The notes: a model not told the origin generated them from the sequence alone. Shown: positions 37,816-48,091, numbered from the stretch's first letter. The stretch is DNA of 64,000 bases from Oceanimonas baumannii (GCF_002245495.1 NZ_NQJF01000003.1:1-64000); one strand, 5' to 3'. Translations and numbers: made by a program.

Positions 37816-38484
37816 TTAAAGCTTAAGTATTGAAGCCAGACCGGCAAAGTCATCCAGCACCCAGTCGGGCTGGCTGTCGGCAATGGAGCGGCCATAATTG
37901 TAGCCGTAGGTCAGCCCGGCAACGGCCATGCCTGCGGCCTTGGCGGCCAGCACGTCATTTTCGGAGTCGCCTACCATCAGGCTGCGGGCCGGACTGATAT
38001 CAAGCTGCCGGCACACATGCAGCAAGGGAGCCGGGCTGGGCTTCTTTTCGGCCAGGCTGTCACCGCCCAGTACCAGTTCAAAATGACTGCCAAGTCCAGC
38101 GGCCGCCAGAATACCTGGCACAAAACGATAGGGCTTGTTGGTTACCAGCGCCATGCGCATACCCGACGCACGCACTTGCTCAAGGGTGCTGAGCACGCCG
38201 GGATAAAATACCAGTGACCCATCGGCATGGTTGGCGTAGGCCTCATCAAACATGCTGCGGGCCTGTTGCTGCAGTGCTGCATCGGGAGCCTGCCCCAAAG
38301 CAGCGGTCAACGCCCGCTGCACCAGCATATCGGCACCATTGCCAACCCAACCGCGCACGGCATTAACAGACTGAGTGGCGAGTCCGAGCTTGCTCAGCAT
38401 GGCGCTGATGGCATCGGCCAGCTGAGGCACGCTGTCGATTAAGGTGCCGTCGAGGTCAAACTGAACAAGATCAAAGTCAGCCAT
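37816..38484 (-). CDS. gph: Phosphoglycolate phosphatase
   Basis: A 222-aa HAD-superfamily phosphatase that removes 2-phosphoglycolate. Motif I is [10 protein letters not shown], motif II ALVTNKP, and motif III/IV lies around [10 protein letters not shown] and [16 protein letters not shown]. The start at 38484 overlaps the rpe stop by 8 bases; the longer frame to 38517 is less likely. It lies 23 bp before trpS. Confidence 0.94.
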   Translation of the reverse strand: MADFDLVQFDLDGTLIDSVPQLADAISAMLSKLGLATQSVNAVRGWVGNGADMLVQRALTAALGQAPDAALQQQARSMFDEAYANHADGSLVFYPGVLSTLEQVRASGMRMALVTNKPYRFVPGILAAAGLGSHFELVLGGDSLAEKKPSPAPLLHVCRQLDISPARSLMVGDSENDVLAAKAAGMAVAGLTYGYNYGRSIADSQPDWVLDDFAGLASILKL

Positions 38485-39151
38485 GAGCAGCGGCCAGTTC
38501 ACGGCGCATGTCGTCAATCACCGCTTTATAGTCAGGCTGGCTGAAAATCGCCGAGCCGGCCACAAACATATCGGCACCGGCTGCGGCAATTTCCCGGATA
38601 TTACCCGGTTTAACACCGCCATCAATTTCCAGACGAATATCACGACCACTTTCATCAATGCGCCGGCGGGCTTCACGCAGCTTGTCGAGCGTACCCGGAA
38701 TAAAGGACTGGCCGCCAAAGCCGGGGTTCACCGACATTAGCAGGATCACGTCGACTTTATCCATGACGTAATCGAGATAGCTGAGCGGTGTTGCCGGGTT
38801 GAATACCAGACCGGCCTGACAACCCTGTTCACGAATAAGGCCCAGGGTGCGGTCGATGTGCTCGGATGCTTCCGGATGAAAGGTAATGATGGAGGCACCG
38901 GCTTTGGCAAAGTCAGGAACCAGGCTGTCTACCGGCTTGACCATCAGATGGACATCGATAGGGGCAGTGATACCGTAGTCACGCAGCGCCTTGCATACCA
39001 TGGGGCCAATGGTGAGATTAGGTACATAGTGGTTGTCCATCACATCGAAATGCACCACATCCGCACCGGCTTCCAGTACCCGGGCAACATCGTCACCCAA
39101 ACGGGCAAAATCGGCCGACAGAATGGAAGGTGCAATTAAAAAGTCTTTCAT
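38477..39151 (-). CDS. rpe: Ribulose-phosphate 3-epimerase
   Basis: A 224-aa TIM-barrel enzyme interconverting ribulose 5-phosphate and xylulose 5-phosphate. Signature motifs are [50 protein letters not shown] and EIDGGV near the C-terminus. RBS AAGGGA precedes the ATG. It heads the rpe-gph-trpS group. Confidence 0.97.
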   Translation of the reverse strand: MKDFLIAPSILSADFARLGDDVARVLEAGADVVHFDVMDNHYVPNLTIGPMVCKALRDYGITAPIDVHLMVKPVDSLVPDFAKAGASIITFHPEASEHIDRTLGLIREQGCQAGLVFNPATPLSYLDYVMDKVDVILLMSVNPGFGGQSFIPGTLDKLREARRRIDESGRDIRLEIDGGVKPGNIREIAAAGADMFVAGSAIFSQPDYKAVIDDMRRELAAAHG

Positions 39152-39197
39152 CGGGGTTCCCTTGAGCGCAAAAAACGTTCCAATTCTACCCCTTTGA

Positions 39198-39330
39198 CGG
39201 GCTGTAAGCTATCGGCTGTAAGCCATAAGAAAAGACTAATATTCTGAAGATACAACGCTGTGCCTGAAGGTAAGAGGTTTAACTGACAGCTTACGGCCTA
39301 CACTTACGGCTTACAGCTCCCCCAAAGGGG
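39198..39330. repeat. Paired GCTGTAAGC / CCCAAAGGGG repeat elements
   Basis: The gap upstream of rpe holds GGGCTGTAAGCTATCGGCTGTAAGCC at its left end and CTTACGGCTTACAGC plus CCCCCAAAGGGG at its right end, in inverted arrangement about 90 bp apart. The same words flank repeat family A at cysQ, kpsC and frmA. The whole may be one copy of a larger mobile element. Confidence 0.55.
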
Positions 39331-39344
39331 ATCAGGAGTGAACC

Positions 39345-39521
39345 ATGAACTGGAAGCACAGATTACAGGCAGTGCTGGCAGCACTTTTCGGCGTGCAGTC
39401 GGAACAACACCGGCGCATGCAGTTTTCCGGCAGCCCATGGCCTTACATCACGCTGGGAGTGGTGTTTATTACCTTGTTTGTGCTGATGCTGCTGGCCGTG
39501 GTGAAATGGGTGCTGCGGTAA
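39345..39521 (+). CDS. DUF2970 small membrane protein
   Basis: A 58-aa protein (MNWKHRLQAVLAALFGVQSEQ start) with an amphipathic N-terminal helix, the conserved FGVQSEQHRRMQF block, a GSPWPYI turn and one C-terminal transmembrane helix (FITLFVLMLLAVVKWVL). This is the pattern of the uncharacterised DUF2970 family. AGGAG is 6 bases before the ATG. It lies between dam and rpe on the opposite strand, breaking the usual contiguous dam-rpe order, and converges with dam. Confidence 0.8.
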   Translation: MNWKHRLQAVLAALFGVQSEQHRRMQFSGSPWPYITLGVVFITLFVLMLLAVVKWVLR

Positions 39522-39530
39522 ACCAGGATG

Positions 39531-40349
39531 TCAGCGGAACAACGCCAGCAGTTCGTTAACCTTCTGGCGGTTGTGGCCATGGCGGCTGATGGTGCGCTTT
39601 ACCGATACAACATCCAGGCTGGCATCCCGGTAAAGCTCCCGGGTAAGCGGAATGTCGTGGTTACTGATCAGCACAGGGACTCCCCGGGCGGCGGTTTCGC
39701 GGGCCAGCCGTGCGAGAATGGCCTGGTCATCCAGAGTAAAGCCATTGGCGGCATAAGTAGTGAAACTGGCGGTACTGGACAGCGGCGCGTAAGGCGGATC
39801 ACAGTAAAACACCTGATCGGATGTCGCGTTGGCAAACACCTGATCGTAGCCCTGACAGATGAAAGTCGCCTTTTGCGCTTTTTCCGCAAAAAACCACAGT
39901 TCTTTTTCGGGGAAATAGGGCTTTTTGTAGGATCCAAAAGGCACATTAAAGCCCCCTTTACGGTTGTAGCGGCATAGACCGTTATAGCCATGGCGGTTCA
40001 GATACAAGAACAGCAGTGCCCGCCGCCCGCTTTCCTGCTCCTGATTAAACTCATTACGCAGGCCGTAATAGGCAGTTTTGTCGTTATTGGCAGGCACAAA
40101 CAACCCCGCCGCCTCTCGCACAAAAGCATCGGGCTGTGTTTTCAGCAGTTGATAAAGGTTGATTAAATCAGCGTTAATATCCGCCAGCACATAGGCATCG
40201 AAATTGGAGTTCAGAAATACTGAACCGGCACCCACAAAGGGTTCAACCAGGGTGCCCGCTTCGGGCAGACAGCGGTTGATGTTTTCCACCAGCCCGTATT
40301 TTCCGCCGGCCCATTTAAGAAAGGCGCGGGTTTTCGTGAGTGTTGCCAT
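39531..40349 (-). CDS. dam: DNA adenine methylase
   Basis: A 272-aa GATC-specific adenine methyltransferase used in mismatch repair and replication timing. The SAM-binding motif is FLKWAGGKYGLVENI and FVGAGSVFLN, and the catalytic motif is DPPY (FYCDPPYAPLS, near residue 183). The start at 40349 (MATLTKTRAFLKW) matches the family; the open frame upstream to 40634 is ordinary readthrough into the damX region. It is downstream of damX, 61 bp away, as in enterobacteria. Confidence 0.96.
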   Translation of the reverse strand: MATLTKTRAFLKWAGGKYGLVENINRCLPEAGTLVEPFVGAGSVFLNSNFDAYVLADINADLINLYQLLKTQPDAFVREAAGLFVPANNDKTAYYGLRNEFNQEQESGRRALLFLYLNRHGYNGLCRYNRKGGFNVPFGSYKKPYFPEKELWFFAEKAQKATFICQGYDQVFANATSDQVFYCDPPYAPLSSTASFTTYAANGFTLDDQAILARLARETAARGVPVLISNHDIPLTRELYRDASLDVVSVKRTISRHGHNRQKVNELLALFR

Positions 40350-40410
40350 GCTTACCGGACCCGGGACGCAAATAAAGGGCGCGCATTGTAACCCCATGAG
40401 GGTGTCATGA

Positions 40411-41757
40411 CTATGGGGTGGCCTCTTTTTGCACCTGACCAAAAGGCTTGGGCCAGGGCTTGGCAGCACGCAGCTCTGCCGGCAACGAACCAATCGCCGC
40501 TCTGGCCTGCTCCGCTGAAGCAAAGTCGCCATGTACCAGCACATACCAGGGCTGGCCATTAAGCGTGCGTGAATACACCCAGGCCGGTGACAGCCGGTGA
40601 CGGGAAACCAGTTGATTAAGCGCGCCCTGATCACGACTGGCCATCAATTGCAAGGTGTAGTGCCCGGCCTCTTTTTTCGACAGTGCCATCCTGGTGTCTG
40701 TCGTTTTCGGCTGCGTATTTTGCGGCTTACTGGCAACCTGCTCTTTCACTGCCGTTACCGTTTTACGTTGCATCAGCTGGCTGACGACTTCATCGTCGAT
40801 CACCACCCGCTCTTTACTGCTGTCATCGGGCGATGCCACCACCTGAGGTGAAACCGTAGGGGATTCGGGAAGAGGCTCAACCGGCCAGTCACTGACCAGA
40901 GATCCGGCCTTGGTCTCGCTGCCGGCCGACGGCTGTGCCGGTTCGGCAGGCAGGGTCAAAGCCGGTGCCGGTTCGGCAGGCAAGGGCTCAGCCTGAAATG
41001 GCTGAGAAACCTGTGCCGGCGGCGTATCCTTACCGACCAGCAGAGCGATAACAATGCCAAGCCCGATCAGAATAAGGCCTGTCAGCAAAATTTTAACGGG
41101 TTTCTGCTCCAGCCACTGACGGTATTCTGGTGTTTTCATGCTTACCTCCGTGCCGCTCGTAAGATCCCCGGGATAACGCAGCCCGGCAAGCAGGTCATCT
41201 GCCGGAGCTATATCGCAGAGGGTGCATAACTGCACTTTATCTTCTTCGCTCAGCTCGGGAACTTCAAGCTCAAGCACCGGCATCTGCTGTGTTTGCAACA
41301 GACTGCGTACCCCACTGGCCCAGGACGGCAACCCCAGCAGCACCATAAAAGGACGCTGCTCGGGCAGCAGCGCCAGACTCATGCTGGCCAGCTCCTGCAG
41401 TTGCGGATCCGTCAGCCATTGCGCATTATCCACCACCAGCAGGCGCTTGCCCGCCGCTGCAGGCTGCAAACGGGTAACCGAATCGACCAGCAGGTCGTCG
41501 GCATCGAATACCGCTCCGGGGAACCATTGCTCCAGCAATGCTTCACGAAACACGGTCTGACTGGTGATCAGACGGGCATCCAGCACGACCGGTGTCAGCA
41601 GATCACTTTGTTGCGCCAGCAAACCGGCCAGCGTAGATTTGCCCGCGCCTTTGGGGCCGGACACCAGCGCCAGCTCATGGTCAAGCCGTGCAAGATGCAG
41701 CAGCCGCTCAAGCAACTGCTGTTGTGAAGAGAGGGTAACGATAGTGCCGGCCGCCAC
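40411..41757 (-). CDS. damX: DamX: AAA ATPase domain plus SPOR cell-division protein
   Basis: A 448-aa inner-membrane protein. The cytoplasmic N-terminal half is an AAA/ExeA-like ATPase with Walker A GPKGAGKST and Walker B RLLVVDNAQWL. One transmembrane helix (ILLTGLILIGLGIVIALLVG) follows near residue 225, then a Pro/Ala-rich periplasmic linker and a C-terminal SPOR domain (HYTLQLMASRDQGALNQLVSRH to PWYVLVHGDF). SPOR domains bind denuded septal peptidoglycan. It starts at GTG 41757, 9 bp after aroB. Confidence 0.92.
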   Translation of the reverse strand: MAAGTIVTLSSQQQLLERLLHLARLDHELALVSGPKGAGKSTLAGLLAQQSDLLTPVVLDARLITSQTVFREALLEQWFPGAVFDADDLLVDSVTRLQPAAAGKRLLVVDNAQWLTDPQLQELASMSLALLPEQRPFMVLLGLPSWASGVRSLLQTQQMPVLELEVPELSEEDKVQLCTLCDIAPADDLLAGLRYPGDLTSGTEVSMKTPEYRQWLEQKPVKILLTGLILIGLGIVIALLVGKDTPPAQVSQPFQAEPLPAEPAPALTLPAEPAQPSAGSETKAGSLVSDWPVEPLPESPTVSPQVVASPDDSSKERVVIDDEVVSQLMQRKTVTAVKEQVASKPQNTQPKTTDTRMALSKKEAGHYTLQLMASRDQGALNQLVSRHRLSPAWVYSRTLNGQPWYVLVHGDFASAEQARAAIGSLPAELRAAKPWPKPFGQVQKEATP

Positions 41758-41766
41758 TCTGCTGCC

Positions 41767-42834
41767 TTAGTCCAGCACTTGTGCCAGCTGGGCTTCGGTG
41801 ACATCACTGACCACCTGTGCCCGGCCTATGCCCTGAGGCAAGACCAGCCTGAGCTGACCGGCCAGTACTTTTTTATCCCGCATCATGTGCGGCAGATAGT
41901 GTTTAAGGGTCATTTGCTCCGGCCCCGTTACCGGCAGCCGCGCTTGCTCCAGCAGCGCCTGTACTCTGGCCACCTCAGCCTCGCTCATGTCACCGCGCAG
42001 ACGGGCTGTATGACAGGCCTGCATGGTACCGGCGGCCACCGCCTCACCGTGCAGCCAGTTGCCGTAACCCATTTCCGCCTCAATGGCATGGCCAAAGGTA
42101 TGCCCCAGATTCAACAGCGCACGCACGCCATGCTCCCGTTCATCACAGGCCACCATATCGGCCTTGATTTCACAGCAGCGGCGAATGGCGTAAGACAACG
42201 CCTGCGTATCCAGCTGTTGCAAGCGCGTCAGATTCTGTTCAAGCCAGTGAAAAAAGTCCGCATCCCAGATAATGCCGTACTTGATCACTTCGGCCAGGCC
42301 GGCCGCAAACTCCCGCTCCGGCAAGGTGTTCAGACAGTCGGTATCGATCAGCACCAGTTCTGGCTGATAGAAAGCCCCTATCATGTTTTTACCGAGAGGA
42401 TGGTTAACCGCGGTTTTGCCCCCGACGGAAGAGTCAACCTGTGCCAGCAGCGTGGTAGGCACCTGAATAAAGGGGACTCCTCGCTGATAGCAGGCAGCAG
42501 CAAAACCGGTGAGATCACCGATAACTCCCCCACCCAGAGCGACCAGCGTGGTATCGCGGCCGTGACCGCTTTCCAGCAGTTTTCCCATCACCTGATTAAA
42601 GGTGTCCAGGCTTTTAAACTGCTCGCCATCGGGCAACACCAGACTCTCTGTCTCAAGGGGAGCCAACGCAGCCAGCAGCGGCTCAAGATAGAGCGGTGCC
42701 ACGACCTCGTTGGTGATGACCAGCACTTTTTTGCCCTTAACAGCGCCCTTAAGCAGGGCACTGCCGGCCATCAGGCCGCTGGCAATATGAATGGGATAGC
42801 TGCGCTCTCCCAGGTTGACGGTTAACCTTTCCAT
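41767..42834 (-). CDS. aroB: 3-dehydroquinate synthase
   Basis: A 355-aa NAD- and metal-dependent enzyme, second step of the shikimate pathway. Motifs are [44 protein letters not shown], and the metal ligands in [12 protein letters not shown] and [18 protein letters not shown] precedes the ATG. It lies 15 bp after aroK in the conserved aroK-aroB-damX-dam order. Confidence 0.97.
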   Translation of the reverse strand: MERLTVNLGERSYPIHIASGLMAGSALLKGAVKGKKVLVITNEVVAPLYLEPLLAALAPLETESLVLPDGEQFKSLDTFNQVMGKLLESGHGRDTTLVALGGGVIGDLTGFAAACYQRGVPFIQVPTTLLAQVDSSVGGKTAVNHPLGKNMIGAFYQPELVLIDTDCLNTLPEREFAAGLAEVIKYGIIWDADFFHWLEQNLTRLQQLDTQALSYAIRRCCEIKADMVACDEREHGVRALLNLGHTFGHAIEAEMGYGNWLHGEAVAAGTMQACHTARLRGDMSEAEVARVQALLEQARLPVTGPEQMTLKHYLPHMMRDKKVLAGQLRLVLPQGIGRAQVVSDVTEAQLAQVLD

Positions 42835-42849
42835 GGAGCTTCTCCGGGT

Positions 42850-43368
42850 TTACAGGCCGATAAGTTCAACAATCTGGTTGGCTACCAGCTTGGCGCTTTG
42901 CTCATCGGTGCGCACCACATAATCGGCCACTTCCTGATAAAGCTCATTACGCTCAGTGGCCAGGCGCTCCAGCACCTCTCGGGGCTGCTCTTCGGTTTGC
43001 AGCAGCGGACGGCGCTTGTCTTTTTGCACCCGGGCGAGCTGTTTTTCTACCGTTGTTTCCAGGTAGACCACTATCCCCCGGGCCGACAGCCGGTTGCGGC
43101 TTTCACGGCTTTTCACCGAGCCACCGCCGGTGGCCAGCACGATGCCCTGCATCTCGCTCAGCTCATTGATAACCTTTTCTTCGCGTTGACGAAAACCTTC
43201 TTCGCCTTCTACATCAAACACCCAGCTGATATCGGCACCGGTGCGGCGCTCGATTTCCTGATCGGAGTCATAAAACTCCATGTGCAGTTGCTGCGCCAGG
43301 TATTTGCCGATGGTGCTCTTGCCCGCACCCATGGGCCCCACTAGGAAGATATTGCGTTTTTCAGCCAT
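42850..43368 (-). CDS. aroK: Shikimate kinase
   Basis: A 172-aa P-loop kinase phosphorylating shikimate. It has Walker [13 protein letters not shown] near residue 11, the substrate-binding [20 protein letters not shown] and ATGGGSV motifs, and the lid [11 protein letters not shown]. The ATG at 43368 fits the family N-terminus ([11 protein letters not shown]); a TTG-initiated extension to 43392 is unlikely. The ribosome-binding site is weak. pilQ lies 158 bp upstream on the same strand. Confidence 0.96.
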   Translation of the reverse strand: MAEKRNIFLVGPMGAGKSTIGKYLAQQLHMEFYDSDQEIERRTGADISWVFDVEGEEGFRQREEKVINELSEMQGIVLATGGGSVKSRESRNRLSARGIVVYLETTVEKQLARVQKDKRRPLLQTEEQPREVLERLATERNELYQEVADYVVRTDEQSAKLVANQIVELIGL

Positions 43369-43526
43369 GTTGCACGAAATTCTCACAAACAAATGCGCCC
43401 CACGAACACCGCGGGGTCGACGATGAACCTAACCTTGATTTTCTGAAACTGGACGCCGGATTATCGCAACTGCGCCGGCAACTGGCAAGGAGCAGACAGC
43501 CGGAGCTTGAATCCGGCCGTAAATCC

Positions 43527-45191
43527 TCAAATGTTATCGTGCACGATACGGGGGGTAACGAAGATAATCAATTCCCGCTTACGATTGGTGTCGGATGTAC
43601 TTTTAAACAAGTGTCCGACCACCGGAATATCTCCCAGCACCGGGACCTTGCTGACCCGGCGCAACATATCCTGCTGATAAATCCCACCAAGTACCAGGGT
43701 TTCACCATCGTTCACCAATACCTGAGTGGTGACCGACTGGGCATTGATGGAGGGTACCTGAGAGCCGTCTGCCTGAGGAATAAACTCTCCCACGCTGTCC
43801 TGAGTAACGACCAGATCAAGTACCACCCGTTGATCGGGGGTGATTTGCGGGGTGACATTAAGGCTCAAAAAGGCCTCGGCAAATTCCACATTGGTGCCGC
43901 TGTCACTGACGGTACTGTAAGGAATTTGCACCCCTTGCTGGATAACCGCCGGTTTCTGGCTGGAGGTGGTCACCCTGGGGCTGGCAATAATTTCAGCCCG
44001 GTTTTCCCGCTCCAGTGCGGCCAGTTCGAGATCGAGAATGGCATCGCCGGACAGTTTGGCAATTTGCAGGCCAATGGATCCCCCCTCACTGGCCAGGGGC
44101 AGATTAACATTAAAATTACCGTCGGTCTGATTGTGCTGGCCACGGGTGTCATTGCGGTATTCCCAGTTAATGCCCAGCTCCTCTTCCAGCCCTTCATTAA
44201 TGGTGACCATGCGTGCTTCAATCACCACCTGCTTGATGGGTATGTCGAGCAGCGCCAGCATACGGTGAACATTATCAATATTTTCCCGGGTTTCCCTGAT
44301 AACCAGCATGTTGGTTCTGTCGTCTACGGCAATAGCACCCCGTTCCGACAGCAGTCGGGTATTCTCGTTGGTAAGCAACGCCACCACATCGGCGGCCCGG
44401 GCATAGTTAACCTGCAAAAACTCAGTTTCTAGTGGGGCCAGCACTTCTCTCGCCTGACGGCTTTCCAGCTTTTTTTGCTCCTGCAGGGCCAGCTCTGCCG
44501 CCGGTGCCACCAGCAGAATATTGCCATTAATCCGCTTATCCAGGCCCCGCACCTGCAAAATGGTGTCCAGTGCCTGATCCCAGGGCACCTGTTCCAGTCG
44601 CAGGGTCAGGCTGCCCTGTACCGAGTCGGTGGTTACCAGATTAAAACCGTTAAAATCGGCAATCAGCTGCAGGGCTGTTCGTACCGGAATATCCTGAAAA
44701 TTCATGGAAATGGGTTTACTTCCGTGATGGCGGCGGTGTTCTGTTACCCTGGCAGTTACCGGTGCCCTGACTGGCGGCGGTTCTGTTGCAGCGGCCGCAT
44801 TCACCGCAGAGCCCAGCAATACCCGAAGTACCTTCCCTTCTTTCTGTACCCGGCGAGGCAACTGGTGCGGCATGGGAACAATGACTTCCAGTGCGTCATT
44901 GAAGCGGCGAATATCAACGGCAGGAATACCTTGCCGCTCAATGGGAATATGGTGATCTTCAAGCACCGAACTGGCACCGGGCAAACGCAGGATCAAGCCG
45001 GCAGGCTCCTCCATCCGTCGTTCAATCACCACGGGAGGCAGATCAAACACCATTTCCAGCATCAGCTGATGGGACGTCATCGGGCTCACCCGGACGGCTT
45101 CCAGGGTAATGGCCAGCGCTGGCTGCGATATCAGCCAGAGCAACATGGCAGTAATCCATGTCGCCGGCCGGCGGGCGTTGGTGTTTTCCAT
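43527..45191 (-). CDS. pilQ: Type IV pilus secretin PilQ
   Basis: A 554-aa outer-membrane secretin for type IV pilus extrusion (and, in relatives, DNA uptake). It has a signal peptide (TAMLLWLISQPALA), an AMIN-type N-domain, a secretin N0 domain (ISMNFQDIPVRTALQLIADFNGFNLVTTDSVQG), N1 domain, and the secretin core ending VPVLGDIPVVGHLFKSTSDTNRKRELIIFVTPRIV. The ATG at 45191 follows AGGGA; the GTG at 45200 is less well spaced. It is the last gene of the pilMNOPQ operon and is distinct from the Tad secretin at 25.8 kb. Confidence 0.95.
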   Translation of the reverse strand: MENTNARRPATWITAMLLWLISQPALAITLEAVRVSPMTSHQLMLEMVFDLPPVVIERRMEEPAGLILRLPGASSVLEDHHIPIERQGIPAVDIRRFNDALEVIVPMPHQLPRRVQKEGKVLRVLLGSAVNAAAATEPPPVRAPVTARVTEHRRHHGSKPISMNFQDIPVRTALQLIADFNGFNLVTTDSVQGSLTLRLEQVPWDQALDTILQVRGLDKRINGNILLVAPAAELALQEQKKLESRQAREVLAPLETEFLQVNYARAADVVALLTNENTRLLSERGAIAVDDRTNMLVIRETRENIDNVHRMLALLDIPIKQVVIEARMVTINEGLEEELGINWEYRNDTRGQHNQTDGNFNVNLPLASEGGSIGLQIAKLSGDAILDLELAALERENRAEIIASPRVTTSSQKPAVIQQGVQIPYSTVSDSGTNVEFAEAFLSLNVTPQITPDQRVVLDLVVTQDSVGEFIPQADGSQVPSINAQSVTTQVLVNDGETLVLGGIYQQDMLRRVSKVPVLGDIPVVGHLFKSTSDTNRKRELIIFVTPRIVHDNI

Positions 45192-45231
45192 AAAACGCAC
45201 TCCCTGCTGAATTATTCTCAGATTTTTCTCA

Positions 45232-45744
45232 TTATTGACTGCTCACCAGCGACAAGGCAGTTTCGCGGCGTATCCAGCAGCCCCGGCCGTCAGGCACGTA
45301 TTCTGTCAGTGAAACCTGCTCACGAGTAATGGCGGTTATTTCACCCTGATTGAAACCGAGCCGGTCTCCGGTTTTAACCGGATGTGTTGCACCATCGGGA
45401 GTCGATATCAGGGCTCTGATAATGCCGGCATTCTGCAACGTTCCCCGCATGGACAGGCTCTCCAGCGAATAACGCTCCAGAGGGTGCTTGTCACGTCCGG
45501 CATCGGGCCGGGCACACTTTCTGGGATCTTCTGTCTGGCTGGTGATACCTTCCGGACGGGGTGCAACGAAAGGGCTGCGCTGGCTGACAGGCGCATAAGG
45601 CTCAGGAAAATAGCTGCTGACCGTCGGAATGGGCTCGGGTACCGTTGCCGGACGGGAACGTACTTCAACCACATATTGCCGCAAATCCTCCTGCTCGCTG
45701 CAGGCACTGACAGTCAGTAACAGCAGCAGCCACATCCCTCTCAT
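45232..45744 (-). CDS. pilP: Type IV pilus lipoprotein PilP
   Basis: A 170-aa lipoprotein (MRGMWLLLLLTVSAC, Cys15) that links the inner-membrane PilN-PilO complex to PilQ. The C-terminal beta domain is recognisable by LERYSLESLSMRGTLQNAG and VKTGDRLGFNQGEITAI. It overlaps pilO by 4 bases. Confidence 0.93.
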   Translation of the reverse strand: MRGMWLLLLLTVSACSEQEDLRQYVVEVRSRPATVPEPIPTVSSYFPEPYAPVSQRSPFVAPRPEGITSQTEDPRKCARPDAGRDKHPLERYSLESLSMRGTLQNAGIIRALISTPDGATHPVKTGDRLGFNQGEITAITREQVSLTEYVPDGRGCWIRRETALSLVSSQ

Positions 45745-46331
45745 TGCACCTCCTGCCCGTTATATTTATAGGTTTTGGCCAGCATGCTCATACTGAGCTG
45801 TTCGTTACCCTTCTGACTGAGGCTGAAACTGTCGAGGATGACAATACGCGGTAAGGCAGCCACATCGGCCACAAAGCGCCCCAACTGATGATAGTTGCCA
45901 CTGACAATAATGCGCATGGGCAGCTCGGTAGAAAATGGCCCCGGCTGCTCGGTTTCCCAGTTAATGCGCTCAATACGCAGCCCGTTGCCGGTGGCAATAA
46001 AACTGATATCGTCCAGCAGTCCGGCCACTTCCAGCTGACTGGGCAGTTTACGCAGTTCATTTTCCAGCCGTGCCTGCAGGGCGTTCAGCTGCTTTTCATA
46101 CGCCGGCAAGGCCGCAGCCTGTGCGGACTTGGTTTCAAACATCCTTTTCAGGTTACCTTCCTGCGCCCGGGCCTGTTCCAGCTGAGCCTGGCTGCTGCTG
46201 AGCATAAACTGCCACCCTGCCCCTGCCAGTAACAGGCAGGCGAGCACGATGGTGAATGCTCTGACCGGTCCCGGCCACTGGCCGATATGTTCAATATCCA
46301 GCTCACTCAGGTTCAGCTCCTGCCAGTTCAT
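45741..46331 (-). CDS. pilO: Type IV pilus alignment protein PilO
   Basis: A 196-aa inner-membrane protein: a short cytoplasmic N-terminus, one transmembrane helix (AFTIVLACLLLAGAGWQFML), a coiled coil (QLEQARAQEGNLKRMFETKSAQ) and a ferredoxin-like periplasmic domain. It pairs with PilN. It overlaps pilN by 4 bases. Confidence 0.93.
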   Translation of the reverse strand: MNWQELNLSELDIEHIGQWPGPVRAFTIVLACLLLAGAGWQFMLSSSQAQLEQARAQEGNLKRMFETKSAQAAALPAYEKQLNALQARLENELRKLPSQLEVAGLLDDISFIATGNGLRIERINWETEQPGPFSTELPMRIIVSGNYHQLGRFVADVAALPRIVILDSFSLSQKGNEQLSMSMLAKTYKYNGQEVQ

Positions 46332-46882
46332 GGTTCCTCTCCTTCCGGGGCAACGTTCACGCTCATGGAGAACTGACTGAGCTCAACGGGGCCGGCATCG
46401 GTTACATAAATAGAGGACAGCCGGGGCTCGGTCAGCCAGCGACTGGCCTCCATACTACGCAGCATGGAGGCCACACGCGGATACGCCTCGGTTTTTCCGG
46501 CCAGTTCAATACGGTTGCGAGTCACGTTCAGCGAGCTGAGATAAACACCGGGTGGCACCAGACCAGGCATCTGATTAAACAGGCGGATCGAAAAAGTACG
46601 TCGGTGTTGAAGCTGATCGATCAGCCGGACACGATCCAGCAACTGATCCCGCTGATAGCGAATGGTACTGATCTCCCCCAGCGCCTGATCCAGCCTGATA
46701 ATTTCCATTTGCAGAAAACGGTTACGTTCCTGCTGCAGGGCAGTGAGCTGACCAATCCGAACGTTGACCAGCAGTATGACGACCAGCGTCATGGCGGCGG
46801 CAATGGCCAGTTGAGTAAAAAAACGCCTTTTCTGCCGGGCTTTACGTCCTTCCCGCCAGGGCAGCAGGTTTATACTGGACAT
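46328..46882 (-). CDS. pilN: Type IV pilus alignment protein PilN
   Basis: A 184-aa protein whose N-terminal INLLPWREGRKARQKRRF motif binds PilM in the cytoplasm. It is followed by a transmembrane helix (QLAIAAAMTLVVILLVNVRIG), a coiled coil and a periplasmic domain. Its start overlaps the pilM stop by 13 bases. Confidence 0.94.
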   Translation of the reverse strand: MSSINLLPWREGRKARQKRRFFTQLAIAAAMTLVVILLVNVRIGQLTALQQERNRFLQMEIIRLDQALGEISTIRYQRDQLLDRVRLIDQLQHRRTFSIRLFNQMPGLVPPGVYLSSLNVTRNRIELAGKTEAYPRVASMLRSMEASRWLTEPRLSSIYVTDAGPVELSQFSMSVNVAPEGEEP

Positions 46883-47928
46883 GGCTTAAAGCTCCTCAAT
46901 GCCAGTCCCAGCGCGGTGGTGCAGGCCGCCGCACCGGGATAATCATTCTCTTCCCCGCCCAGCAGTCGTTCAAAACGGGGCTTCAGTACCGGAATGGACA
47001 GCTCCTGCTCCAGTACCGGTGCCAGCTGTAACAGCTGACTGCCGCCGCCACTGAGAAACAATGCCTGAGGCGGCTGGGTGCCGGTACCACTCTGAAAGAT
47101 CTGCAAATTCCGGCGCAGATGCTGTAACACGCTGGTAATGTGCTGCTGTTCGGCTTCTTCACGCAAGGCCGGCGGTAACGTGTGCTCAAGTTTTACGGTT
47201 TCGGCCTGCCCTTCCGGCATGGCGGTCAGCTGACTGAGTTCGCGGGTAAAGTGGGCTCCACCAAAATTCTGTAGCCGGCTGTGAATAATCTCGCCATGCT
47301 CCAGTACCCCAAAGCTCAGACATTCAGCACCAATATCGGCCAATGCCAGCCGCTGAATGCCGGGTAACTCCGTCACCAGCAGCGCCTGAGCGGCCCGTGC
47401 CAGCGCATGGATACCAATATCCACCACCACGGTATTCCAGCCAGCCAGCTGCAAGGCGGACACGCGGGTGGAAATGCTTTCGGTGCGGGCGGCACTGAGC
47501 AGTATGTTTTCACGATCCGGACGCTGCAGGTTGGGTCCGAGACGCTCAAAATCGAGACTGATTTCTTCCAGCGGGAAAGGAATGTGCTGACCGGCTTCAA
47601 GCATAATCAGATTTTCCAGCTCATCTTCTGCCAGTCCCCGGGGGAGCGCGATAATTTTGCTGGTAACATTGCTGCCGGTGACCGCCGTGGCGACGTTGCC
47701 GATACCCGTACCCAGCTCACGACGCAGGCGTTTAAGCGCTTCCCCGACCGCAGGAACATCCTGTAACTGATGGTCGGCAATGCTCTGCGCCGGGGTGGGT
47801 ATAATGGCCATGGCAGCCAGCTGCATCCGTTCCGGCAGCCCTTTCAGCACCACCGCCTTCAGGTTGGCGGTGCCAAAGTCCACCCCGACTACCCACTGAG
47901 TATCCCGCATTCCGAACAGGCTGAACAT
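46870..47928 (-). CDS. pilM: Type IV pilus actin-like protein PilM
   Basis: A 352-aa cytoplasmic actin-fold ATPase that anchors the pilus alignment complex through PilN. It has the actin phosphate-1 motif VGVDFGTANLKAV, PRGLAEDELENLIMLEAGQHIPFPLEEISLDF, and phosphate-2 LALADIGAECLSFGV. The start at 47928 (MFSLFGMRDTQWVVG) matches the family; the frame upstream to 48039 is not used. It is divergent from mrcA, an arrangement conserved in gammaproteobacteria. Confidence 0.95.
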   Translation of the reverse strand: MFSLFGMRDTQWVVGVDFGTANLKAVVLKGLPERMQLAAMAIIPTPAQSIADHQLQDVPAVGEALKRLRRELGTGIGNVATAVTGSNVTSKIIALPRGLAEDELENLIMLEAGQHIPFPLEEISLDFERLGPNLQRPDRENILLSAARTESISTRVSALQLAGWNTVVVDIGIHALARAAQALLVTELPGIQRLALADIGAECLSFGVLEHGEIIHSRLQNFGGAHFTRELSQLTAMPEGQAETVKLEHTLPPALREEAEQQHITSVLQHLRRNLQIFQSGTGTQPPQALFLSGGGSQLLQLAPVLEQELSIPVLKPRFERLLGGEENDYPGAAACTTALGLALRSFKPCPV

Positions 47929-48091
47929 GAGTATCCATACCCTTGTTTTTATTGGTATCTGTAAGCTTAGACGGACCCGAAAGTAATTTTTACTTTTGGC
48001 TAAATATAGCCAAAAGCGCTCGAACATAATGCCGCTCACAGGATATACTTCGCGGCCATTGGTTAAAAAATGATTTACCGGGTTTACTTAC

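Noticed and set aside
40350-40634. N-terminal extension of Dam
   Set aside because: The extra residues are unlike the family and overlap the 3' end of damX.
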